A DNA stretch of 64,000 nucleotides from Hylemonella gracilis (lineage in GTDB: Bacteria > Pseudomonadota > Gammaproteobacteria > Burkholderiales > Burkholderiaceae_C). The stretch is from the NCBI RefSeq assembly GCF_004328645.1, contig NZ_CP031395.1, positions 2,567,501 to 2,631,500 on the forward strand, given 5' to 3'. This document shows positions 55,717 to 63,421 of this stretch, piece after piece. The stretch's first letter is position 1; every line of letters begins with the position of its first letter. The position numbers and the translations under genes were made by a program. A model generated the notes under the pieces. The model ran no database searches. It was not told where the DNA came from and saw nothing but the letters and a program-made list of their open reading frames with translations.

Positions 55717-56634
55717 ATGGCACGTATCGTGGTCGCGCTCGGTGGCAATGCCCTTCTTCGGCGTGGCGAGCCTGTGAGCGCGTCCACGCAACGGGGCAAC
55801 ATCCGCGGCGCTGCGAAAGCCCTGGCGCGGCTGATGGCCCAGGGCCACCAACTCGTCATCACCCACGGCAACGGGCCGCAGGTGGGCCTGCTCGCGCTGC
55901 AGGGTGACGCCACAGGCCAGGGCGTGTTTCCGCTGGACGTGTTGGGCGCAGAGACCGAGGGCATGATCGGCTATGTATTGCAGCAGGAACTGGACAACGC
56001 CTGCCCGGAGCCCGCGCGATTTGCCACGCTGCTGACGCAGATCGAGGTGGACCCCCGCGACGCGGCCTTCCGGTCGCCGAGCAAGCCCGTGGGGCCGGTC
56101 TACAGCGAGGCCGATGCACGACGGCTGGCCGACCGGCGCGGGTGGGCCATTGCGCGCGATGGCGAGGCTTGGCGCCGCGTCGTGGCATCCCCCAGGCCCG
56201 TGCGCATCCTCGAGATCGAGGTCATCCGCCTTCTGGTGGCACAGGGCGTCACCGTGATCTGCGCGGGCGGTGGCGGCATTCCGGTGGCCCGACATCCGGA
56301 TGGCAGCCACATCGGCTTGGAAGCCGTGATCGACAAGGACCATGCCAGCGGCTTGCTGGCCGCCGAATTGCAGGCTGACATTCTGCTCATGCTCACCGAT
56401 GTGCCGGCTGTGTTCACGGCCTGGGGGACCGCAGCCCAGCGCGCGTTGGGCGATGTGACACCGACCGAATTGGCGGCCCTGGACTTTGCCGCAGGTTCCA
56501 TGGGCCCCAAGGTGCAGGCCGCCTGCGACTTCGTGAACCGCACCGGGGGCCTGGCCGGTATCGGCGCGCTGGAGGACGCATCCGCCATTCTCGCGCGCGA
56601 AACAGGCACGAGGGTGATCGCCCCGCGGCCGTGA
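55717..56634 (+). CDS. arcC: Carbamate kinase
   Basis: ArcC uses carbamoyl phosphate to make ATP from ADP, releasing ammonia and CO2, the energy-yielding end of the ADI pathway. The 305-residue product from ATG 55717 starts MARIVVALGGNALLRRGEP and contains VITHGNGPQVG, LDVLGAETEGMIGY, VICAGGGGIPV, DKDHASGLLA and LMLTDVPAV. It is separated from arcB by one base and followed 41 bases later by a flavodoxin-like gene. Confidence 0.96.
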   Translation: MARIVVALGGNALLRRGEPVSASTQRGNIRGAAKALARLMAQGHQLVITHGNGPQVGLLALQGDATGQGVFPLDVLGAETEGMIGYVLQQELDNACPEPARFATLLTQIEVDPRDAAFRSPSKPVGPVYSEADARRLADRRGWAIARDGEAWRRVVASPRPVRILEIEVIRLLVAQGVTVICAGGGGIPVARHPDGSHIGLEAVIDKDHASGLLAAELQADILLMLTDVPAVFTAWGTAAQRALGDVTPTELAALDFAAGSMGPKVQAACDFVNRTGGLAGIGALEDASAILARETGTRVIAPRP

Positions 56635-56675
56635 CGACACGTGGATCGCATCCCATTTGCCCAGGAGGAATCCTC

Positions 56676-57206
56676 ATGAACAGCAACGTACTGGTGGTCG
56701 TCTATTCCTACACAGGCACCTCCCTGGCGGTGGCGAAGCTGATGTGCAGCCAGCAGCACTGGGCCCTGGCCTCGATCCAGGAGATCCGGTCGCGCGGTGG
56801 CGCATGGGGCTACTGGCGCTGCCTGCTCGATTCTTTCCTGCGCCGTCATCCGCCGATCCGTTACAACGGGCCGCCGCCGGGAGACTTCGATGTCGTGGTG
56901 CTGGTCTCGCCCATCTGGGCGTGGCGGCTGGCCGGTCCCATGCGCACCTTCGCCAGCCTGCAGCGTGCGCGCCTGCCCGCGGTGGCGGTCGTCTCCGTGA
57001 TGGGCGGGCAAGGCGCCGAGAATGCGGTGGCTGAGATCAGCGACATCCTGGGCCGCGCGCCGACCCTGAGCACGGCCGTCACGGCGCGCGAGGTCGACGA
57101 CGGGAGTTGCGCCGCGCGGTTGCAAGCATTTGGCAGCGCCGTGCAAAGCGCAGTGGACTCGAACGCCGTCGTCCGGCCGCCCCTCCTCTCCCCCGATTCG
57201 ATCTGA
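56676..57206 (+). CDS. Flavodoxin-like protein
   Basis: This is a 176-residue protein with the flavodoxin fold. The FMN phosphate loop reads VVYSYTGTSLAVAKLM (residues about 8-23), the isoalloxazine-side loop SPIWAWRLAGPMRTF (about 76-90), and a following MGGQGAEN loop. The ATG has CAGGAGGA 6 bases upstream. It runs with arcDABC and is probably the fifth gene of that operon, then ends 10 bases from the convergent kinase-fusion gene. The role is unknown; electron transfer or quinone reduction under low oxygen is a guess. Confidence 0.82.
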   Translation: MNSNVLVVVYSYTGTSLAVAKLMCSQQHWALASIQEIRSRGGAWGYWRCLLDSFLRRHPPIRYNGPPPGDFDVVVLVSPIWAWRLAGPMRTFASLQRARLPAVAVVSVMGGQGAENAVAEISDILGRAPTLSTAVTAREVDDGSCAARLQAFGSAVQSAVDSNAVVRPPLLSPDSI

Positions 57207-57216
57207 GTTCGGCCTC

Positions 57217-58764
57217 TCAGCAAGGAGACGCCGCGGAACGCCACGCCGCCGCCAGGGATTCGATGTCCACCGGCGCCTCCGTTGAAACCTGGAGGGCGCA
57301 CTCCTGCTCGTCCGGCGCCAGCGGTTCGTGTCCATGGACCTGTCGTTCCAGCACATCGACACCGGCTTCCGACGCGTCCGTGCCCGAGGCGGCACGGGCC
57401 TGCACCCGATGCCGCAAAGTGGCCTGGCTGGCCTGGCAATCCAGGATCGTGAAGGGCACATGGCGCTCCAGCGCCAATGCATGGAACTCGCGACGCCAGC
57501 TGCGACGCAGGAAGGCGGCGTCCACGATGACCGGGTAGCCGGCTTGCAGGGCCAGGCGCGCGCGCGTGAGCAGGTCGCCCAAGGTGGCGTCGTTGGCCTG
57601 TCCGGTGTAGATGTCCATCCCCCGCGCCCTGGAGCGCTCCAGGGGGGCAAGCCCGAACAGCCGCTTGCGCTCCACGTCCGAGCGGATCCGGATGGCCCCG
57701 GCGGCTTGCACCAGCTGTGCGGCGAGCATGGATTTGCCCGAGCCGGAAAGACCATGGGTGATCATCAGCCTGGCCTCGGCCTCGTCAGGTGGCTTCGACG
57801 CCCATGCGCTCGCCCATGCAAGGTAATCGGGGCCGGACGGTGCAGCACCCGTCTGTGGCCCCAGGCCCGACGTCATGGCCCGGACCAGCGCCCGGTAGAC
57901 CTCGTAAAAATGCAAGACCTGCAGCCCCTCGTGATCCCCACTGCCTTGCAGCCAGCCATCCAGGAAGCGGTATGCAAGATCCGGCCGGCCATGGGCTTTC
58001 AGATCCATGGTCAGGAACGCCACATCGCTCATCCTGTCGATCCAGCGAAGCTCCGCGTCGAATTCGATGCAGTCAAACGGCACGAGTTCTCCATCGATCA
58101 GCACGACATTGCCCATGTGCAGATCGCCATGGCATTCGCGCACGGCGCCATGCTGGCGACGGGCACGCCAAAGGGGCCGCAAAACCCTGTCTTGGTTTTC
58201 CAGCCAGGTTCGAAGCGTATGCAGGCGGTGGTCGTCGTGCTGGGCTTTCAGCGAGGCCCAGACGTCCTGGACCGATTGAAACACCCGCTCGGGGCTACCA
58301 AAGCCGTCCGGTGGGGCAGCCGATGCCTCGGCATGCAATCGGGCAAGGCGGCGGGCCAGGCCATCGATCCAGCTGGGGTCCAGCCCGCCCGACGCCAGCC
58401 GGATGCGCATCAGCGACGACTGGGCAAAGCGCCGCATCCGGACCACATGGTCAATGGGCAATCCGTCGTTGGCGCCTCCCAGTCTGGGTGACGCAGGCGA
58501 GCCCCGCACCGGCAGGACGTCGAGGTAGATCATGGGCGCGAACCGCCGGTTGAGCCGCAACTCCTCCTCGCAAAAGTGCCTGCGCGCATGGACGGTGCTG
58601 AAGTCTACGAAGGGAAAGCGCACCGGCTTCTTGAGTTTGTAGGCGTATGCGGGCGTCAGCAATACCCAGGAGATGTGGGTTTCGATGCGCTCGACCGGCT
58701 GACCCGTCTCACGCGCCAACATGGCGCCCAGCGCATTGACCAGCGTGGTCTCGATCTCTTGCAT
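57217..58764 (-). CDS. Fused aminoglycoside-phosphotransferase-like / P-loop kinase protein
   Basis: The 515-residue protein has two kinase-like parts. Residues about 1-325 match the COG2187-type phosphotransferase domain with VRECHGDLHMGNVVLIDGE (the HGDLHxxN catalytic loop, about 210-220) and a following FDCIEFD. Residues about 330-505 are a gluconate-kinase/zeta-toxin-like P-loop NTPase with THGLSGSGKSMLA (about 337) and SDVERKRL. The same fusion occurs in Mycobacterium tuberculosis Rv2004c, a DosR dormancy regulon member. The substrate is unknown. It is 41 bases after the FNR-like regulator on the same strand and probably cotranscribed. Confidence 0.83.
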   Translation of the reverse strand: MQEIETTLVNALGAMLARETGQPVERIETHISWVLLTPAYAYKLKKPVRFPFVDFSTVHARRHFCEEELRLNRRFAPMIYLDVLPVRGSPASPRLGGANDGLPIDHVVRMRRFAQSSLMRIRLASGGLDPSWIDGLARRLARLHAEASAAPPDGFGSPERVFQSVQDVWASLKAQHDDHRLHTLRTWLENQDRVLRPLWRARRQHGAVRECHGDLHMGNVVLIDGELVPFDCIEFDAELRWIDRMSDVAFLTMDLKAHGRPDLAYRFLDGWLQGSGDHEGLQVLHFYEVYRALVRAMTSGLGPQTGAAPSGPDYLAWASAWASKPPDEAEARLMITHGLSGSGKSMLAAQLVQAAGAIRIRSDVERKRLFGLAPLERSRARGMDIYTGQANDATLGDLLTRARLALQAGYPVIVDAAFLRRSWRREFHALALERHVPFTILDCQASQATLRHRVQARAASGTDASEAGVDVLERQVHGHEPLAPDEQECALQVSTEAPVDIESLAAAWRSAASPC

Positions 58765-58805
58765 CGCGGCAGCGTTTTGCGGGTGGATGAGCGCCGATCA
58801 ACCGT

Positions 58806-59603
58806 TCATTGAAGAACGGCCGCGTGAGGTGAAAGATGGCGATGGACAAAGGCCGACAGCGCCGCGACATCCGGAATCCGGACGTCGCGGCGGCCCTGTG
58901 CCGAAAAACCGATGACGTGATCGCGGGCCAGGCGTGACAGCGCGCGGCTGACGGATTCCAGTGTCATGCCGAGGTGGTTGCCGATTTCGGCCCGCGTCAT
59001 GCGCAAGGTAATCTGATCGGTCCGGATGCCGCGCTCTGCGAGTGAATCGGCCCAATTGAGCAGAAAATCCGCGACCCGCGCCACGGCGGGCAAGGTGCAG
59101 ACGGACATCAACGAGTCGCGCTCGCGTGCAATCGCCAGGCTCATGGCCGTGTGCAAGGCGTGCAACACCGCTGGGCATGTCCTGCTTGCGTCCAACAGGG
59201 TTTCGTAGGAAATCACCCAGATTTCCCCCGTGTCCATGGCGATGGCGTCTGAGCTGTAGTGTCCGTCGGCGATGCCATCGAAACCCAGCCAGTCACCGCG
59301 AAAATTCAGGCTGGCCAGTTGCTCTCGCCCGTCGGTCGCAAGGTTCACGATCTTGCAAAGGCCGGAGTTCAGCACATACAGATTGCCAAAACGCTCACCG
59401 GAGCGGTAGATGACATCGCCCGCGTGAACGACCCGGCGCTTGGGATGGAGTTGTCCGCTCAGCAGGCTGAGTGTCTCCGGTATCTGTCGACTCGCGGCAA
59501 GCCGGGCCTGCGCAACTGACGTTGTTGCGAGGTCGCTGCCATCGGCCACCGTCAGGTCAGCTTGGACGGGATTCGTCTCGGAGGGGGCAGCAAACGCGTG
59601 CAT
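58806..59603 (-). CDS. Crp/Fnr-family regulator lacking Fe-S cysteines
   Basis: The 265-residue product from ATG 59603 (AGGAG 6 bases upstream) has a cNMP-type sensor domain (about residues 50-150), a dimer helix, and a winged HTH with TRAEIGNHLGMTLESVSRALSRL. This HTH contains the E..SR recognition pattern used by FNR to read TTGAT. Unlike FNR or ANR there is no N-terminal Cys cluster; the only cysteines are isolated (LCKIV, RTCPA, SVCTL). It may therefore sense through another ligand, like FixK or DNR proteins, or act as a cascade member. It lies in a usp-regulator-kinase group whose promoter has an FNR-type box, suggesting autoregulation. Confidence 0.87.
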   Translation of the reverse strand: MHAFAAPSETNPVQADLTVADGSDLATTSVAQARLAASRQIPETLSLLSGQLHPKRRVVHAGDVIYRSGERFGNLYVLNSGLCKIVNLATDGREQLASLNFRGDWLGFDGIADGHYSSDAIAMDTGEIWVISYETLLDASRTCPAVLHALHTAMSLAIARERDSLMSVCTLPAVARVADFLLNWADSLAERGIRTDQITLRMTRAEIGNHLGMTLESVSRALSRLARDHVIGFSAQGRRDVRIPDVAALSAFVHRHLSPHAAVLQ

Positions 59604-59743
59604 GTGAACTCCTGTGTGTTCGCCGAAGGGGGGCGCAGCGTGATGCTGGTAATCCCCTGGAACCGCCAAAACAGTGGACCGAATCCGCGCGTGCAGGTGC
59701 TTGGACAGTGTGCTGCTTCCGAAGCCTGTCGCGCCAATCGCAT

Positions 59744-60564
59744 TCAGTGCGACATCCATACCGGAATCGTCATGGTTTGCAGGAGGGTGCGTGTCGCCCC
59801 GCCCATCACCCATTCGCGGGCCCGACTGTGGCCGTAACAGCCCATGACCAGCAGATCCGCGCCAACATCCGCCGCGCGTGACAGCAGCAGATTGCCGATA
59901 TCGTCTTCCTCGGGCCCGCCCTTGTGCGCGTCAGCCGTGACGCCATGGATCTTCAGATAGCCTGCCAGCTTTTGCAGGGACTCCGCCGCCGCCTCGCCAT
60001 AGCTGATCACATGTACCTGGCGCGCGCGCCGCAACCAGGGCAAGGCGGAAGACACCGCGCGAGCGGCCTCCCGGCTTTCTTTCCAGGCCACCAGCACGGT
60101 GCGCCCGACGGCGGCGAATTCGCCGGCATGGGGCAGGATGAGCGCAGGCCGTCCGCTCTGCAGCAGCACACTGGGCAGGAAGTCCGCGGGCAAGGCCCCA
60201 CTGTCCGGGGCGTCCGCCATCCTTTGCCCCAGGATCATCAGGTCCGCATACAGGGCCTTGGCCGCGAAGCCCCACGGGCCTTCCGCCAGAGGCTCGGCCC
60301 ACCGCAGCCGGGGGAATCGCCGGCGGCCTGGACAAAGGCGGCGCGTGTCTTGTCCAGCCATTCCTGGTCCAGTGCCAGGAGCAATTCCGCGGCGACCGCA
60401 GCGCCCGCCATCGCATAGGGATACCGCGCCAGCGCGGTCAGCATGCACGGTTGGGCAGTGACCTCGGCATCGAAATCTTCCGCGATCTGGCGCGCAACCC
60501 TGATGCGAGATGCCGATTGCGGAGAGCTGTCGATGTGGAGAAGGATGGAACGAGGCGTTTGCAT
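59744..60564 (-). pseudogene. Tandem universal stress protein, apparent frameshift
   Basis: Two UspA domains in one protein of about 273 residues. The first begins MQTPRSILLHIDSSPQSASR from ATG 60564 (AAGGAG upstream) and runs to AAFVQAAGDSP. The frame then shifts, and the second part starts RLRWAEPLAEGPWGFAAKAL and ends with the Usp nucleotide-loop block GADLLVMGCYGHSRAREWVM. One extra base in the run of five G (plus strand 60311-60315) joins the two parts exactly. Either a sequencing error or a real lesion explains this. The gene precedes the FNR-like regulator and is divergent from the P-type ATPase, a neighbour pair also seen in mycobacterial dormancy genes. Confidence 0.82.
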
Positions 60565-60592
60565 GAAAGCTCCTTGCGGGAAGAGGAGAATT

Positions 60593-60641
60593 TGTGCACA
60601 GAGTAGGTCGTCCACCCGGGTGGCTTCTTGCGCTACATCAA
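60593..60641 (-). promoter_or_regulatory. FNR-type promoter of the usp-regulator-kinase group
   Basis: On the plus strand TTGCG-CTAC-ATCAA occupies 60628-60641: one perfect half-site and one partial. Reading the minus strand, a -10-like TACTCT lies at 60605-60600, so a start near 60593 would put the box centre at -41.5. The usp ATG is at 60564. Confidence 0.55.
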
Positions 60642-60679
60642 AGATTGTGGCGTTAGCCCTGCCCATGCAGGAGCAGAAG

Positions 60680-60727
60680 TTGATTTCGCGCAAGCAGGGG
60701 TAGCCACCCGCCGCTAAGGTGTAACTT
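60680..60727 (+). promoter_or_regulatory. FNR-type promoter of the MgtA-type ATPase
   Basis: TTGAT-TTCG-CGCAA (60680-60693) is one perfect FNR half-site and one partial. It has the same TTGCG-N4-ATCAA form as the neighbouring divergent box, in opposite orientation. A -10-like TAAGGT at 60715-60720 gives a start near 60727 and a box centre near -41. Confidence 0.55.
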
Positions 60728-60792
60728 TCCGCGCGTTGCCCACGCAGGACGATATGTTCAGACACCTACCGTCGCCCGCAGGAGCGGTCGCA

Positions 60793-63348
60793 ATGACAGA
60801 CCCTGTAACAGACGCGACGTCAGCTTGGTGGCTGAGGCCGCCGCCGGCTGCCGCCCAGGGCCTGTCGGGCGCGCAGGCGGACGAGGCATTGGCGAAGTAC
60901 GGGGCGAACGCTTTCCGGAAAGGTCCGCGTCACCTCGCCCTGACCCAACTGCTCGCGCGCTTTCGCAACCCTCTCATCCTCGTCCTGCTCGCGGCCAGCG
61001 TGGTGTCGGCGGCCACGGGTGATATCGCCAATTTCCTGATCATCCTGCTGATGGTGACGCTGAGCATCACCCTGGATTTTCTGCAAGAGCATCGGGCCAT
61101 CCACGCTTCCGATCGGCTGCGCGAATCCGTGGCGCTGCGCGCCCACGTGCTGCGGGATGGGCATCCACGGGAGATCCCGGTCACCGCGCTTGTGCCTGGG
61201 GATGTGGTGCTTCTTGCCGCAGGTGACCGCGTGCCCGCAGACGGGTTTGTGGTGGAGGCCCGTGACTTCTTTGTGAACCAGAGCCTGCTGACGGGCGAGT
61301 CCTATCCGGTGGAAAAGCACCCCGGCGTGCTGGAGCGTGAGGCCACGGAGCTGCAACAGGCGCGGAACGCGGTTTTCATGGGCAGCGTCGTGGTCAGTGG
61401 AAGTGCCCGCATCCTGATCATGTGCACGGGGAGCGCCACGGTCATGGGCGAGATGGCGCACAGCCTCCTGGTCGAACCACCGCCGACGGCTTTTGCGCTC
61501 GGCATGCACCGTTTCGGCCTCCTGCTCATGCGCATCACCGTCATGCTGGTGCTGTTCGTGATGCTCGTCAATCTGTTGCTGCACCGCCCCGTGCTCGACA
61601 CTTTTGTCTTTGCGGTCGCGCTCGCGGTAGGGCTGACGCCGGAGATGCTTCCCATGATCGTCTCGGTCACGCTGGCGCGTGGCGCCATGCGCATGGCCCG
61701 TCAGCGGGTCATCGTTAAGCGGCTGGCCTCCATTCAGAACCTGGGCGCCATGGATGTGCTGTGCACGGACAAGACGGGGACTTTGACCGAGGCCAGGATC
61801 CGCCTGGAACGGTGCGTCGACGTGAACGGCAACGACACGCCGCACCTGCGCAGGCTGGCCTACCTCAACAGCATCTTCGAGAGTGGTGTGCGCAGCCCGC
61901 TCGACGATGCCATCCTGGCTGGCGAGGTGGATGTGTCGGGATGGCGCAAGGTGGACGAAGTACCGTTCGATTTCGAGCGGCGGCGCGTTTCCGTGCTGGT
62001 CGAGCGCGCGGACACGCGCTGCCTGGTGGTCAAGGGGGCGCCCGAAGATGTGCTGGCGCTGTGCAGCCAGCAGGATGACGGCGAGGGACGCTCTTCATCG
62101 CTTCTGAACGGGAGCGCCCGGGAGGCACTGCAAGCACAGTACCAGACCCTGGAGCGGGAAGGCTTGCGCGTCCTGGGTGTCGCCTGGCGCGCGGTGGCCG
62201 CCGATCACACGCACGCCGACGTGAGCGACGAGCATGAACTGATCTTCGCGGGATTTTGCGCCTTCATCGATCCTCCCAAGGTGGACGCGGGGACCGCGCT
62301 GCATGCCCTGGCACGCAGTGGCGTGGACGTGAAGATCCTCACGGGCGACAGCGAACGGGTGACGCTGCATCTGTGCGCCTTGCTCAAGCTGCCGGTCGTG
62401 GGGGTTTTGACCGGCCAGGAGATCGCTCAGATGGACGAGGCCGCGCTTCGGGCCAGGGTCGGTCGCACCACCCTGTTCTGCCGGGTCAATCCGGCGCAGA
62501 AAAACAGGGTGATCCTTGCCTGCAAAGCCATGGGCCACGTGGTGGGTTATCTGGGCGATGGCGTCAACGACGCGCCGGCGCTGCTCTCCGCCGATGTGAG
62601 CCTCACGGTCGATTCCGCCGCCGATGTGGCGCGCGAAGTGGCCGACATCGTGATGCTGGAGCACAACCTCTCGGTGCTGCACGCCGGTGTTCAGGAAGGT
62701 CGGCGCACATTCGGCAACGTGATGAAGTACACCATGATGGGCACCAGCTCGAATTTCGGGAACATGGTGAGCATGGCCGGCGCCTCGCTGTTCCTGCCCT
62801 TTCTGCCCATGCTTCCATCGCAAATCCTGCTGAACAACGTGCTGTACGACCTGGCGCAGACCACCATCCCGTTGGACCTCGTGGATCCGTCGGACCTGCG
62901 CCGCCCGCGCAACTGGGACATGGGCTTCATCCTGCGTTACATGGGTCTGTTCGGACTGATCAGTTCCGCTTTTGATGTGCTGACCTTCTGCATTCTGCTG
63001 TGGGTATTCCAGGCAGACGATGGCCTGTTCCGGACCGGCTGGTTCATGGAATCGCTGATCACCCAGGTGCTGGTGATTTTCGTGATCCGCACCAGGGGCA
63101 AGCCCTGGGCGAGCCGCCCAAGCGCCGCGCTAATCGCCAGTTCATTGGGCGTCGTGGCGCTGGCCTTGCTGCTGCCCTTCACGCCGCTGGGGCGCCTGTT
63201 CCAGTTCGAGCAAGCACCGGCGGTGTTCTTCGTCTGGCTGCTGGGCATGGTGGTGACTTATCTGGCCCTGGTCGAACTTTGCAAGCGTTTTTTTTATGCA
63301 AGATGGGCCACGGTCCGGTCACCTGGTTCCGCGCCCCAGTTCCGCTGA
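60793..63348 (+). CDS. mgtA: P-type ATPase, magnesium-translocating (MgtA/MgtB type, P3B)
   Basis: This is a primary pump or importer in the inner membrane. From ATG 60793 (AGGAG 8 bases upstream) the product has 851 residues; TTG 60736 would add 19. It shows VNQSLLTGESYPVEKH, the TM4 ion-site segment VALAVGLTPEMLPMIVS, the phosphorylation site CTDKTGTLTEA, KGAPEDVL, and the hinge GDGVNDAPALL. The segment VIVKRLASIQNLGAMDVL before the DKTG is typical of MgtA/MgtB rather than of Ca or heavy-metal pumps. Magnesium is the expected ion from family. No PhoPQ-type leader gene is visible; instead the promoter region has an FNR-type box. Confidence 0.9.
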   Translation: MTDPVTDATSAWWLRPPPAAAQGLSGAQADEALAKYGANAFRKGPRHLALTQLLARFRNPLILVLLAASVVSAATGDIANFLIILLMVTLSITLDFLQEHRAIHASDRLRESVALRAHVLRDGHPREIPVTALVPGDVVLLAAGDRVPADGFVVEARDFFVNQSLLTGESYPVEKHPGVLEREATELQQARNAVFMGSVVVSGSARILIMCTGSATVMGEMAHSLLVEPPPTAFALGMHRFGLLLMRITVMLVLFVMLVNLLLHRPVLDTFVFAVALAVGLTPEMLPMIVSVTLARGAMRMARQRVIVKRLASIQNLGAMDVLCTDKTGTLTEARIRLERCVDVNGNDTPHLRRLAYLNSIFESGVRSPLDDAILAGEVDVSGWRKVDEVPFDFERRRVSVLVERADTRCLVVKGAPEDVLALCSQQDDGEGRSSSLLNGSAREALQAQYQTLEREGLRVLGVAWRAVAADHTHADVSDEHELIFAGFCAFIDPPKVDAGTALHALARSGVDVKILTGDSERVTLHLCALLKLPVVGVLTGQEIAQMDEAALRARVGRTTLFCRVNPAQKNRVILACKAMGHVVGYLGDGVNDAPALLSADVSLTVDSAADVAREVADIVMLEHNLSVLHAGVQEGRRTFGNVMKYTMMGTSSNFGNMVSMAGASLFLPFLPMLPSQILLNNVLYDLAQTTIPLDLVDPSDLRRPRNWDMGFILRYMGLFGLISSAFDVLTFCILLWVFQADDGLFRTGWFMESLITQVLVIFVIRTRGKPWASRPSAALIASSLGVVALALLLPFTPLGRLFQFEQAPAVFFVWLLGMVVTYLALVELCKRFFYARWATVRSPGSAPQFR

Positions 63349-63421
63349 TGCCGTCTGCCAGGGTCCGAAAAATCTCATGTGAAACTTTCAATAAGTATGG
63401 CAAATCATTGATTTTCAATGA

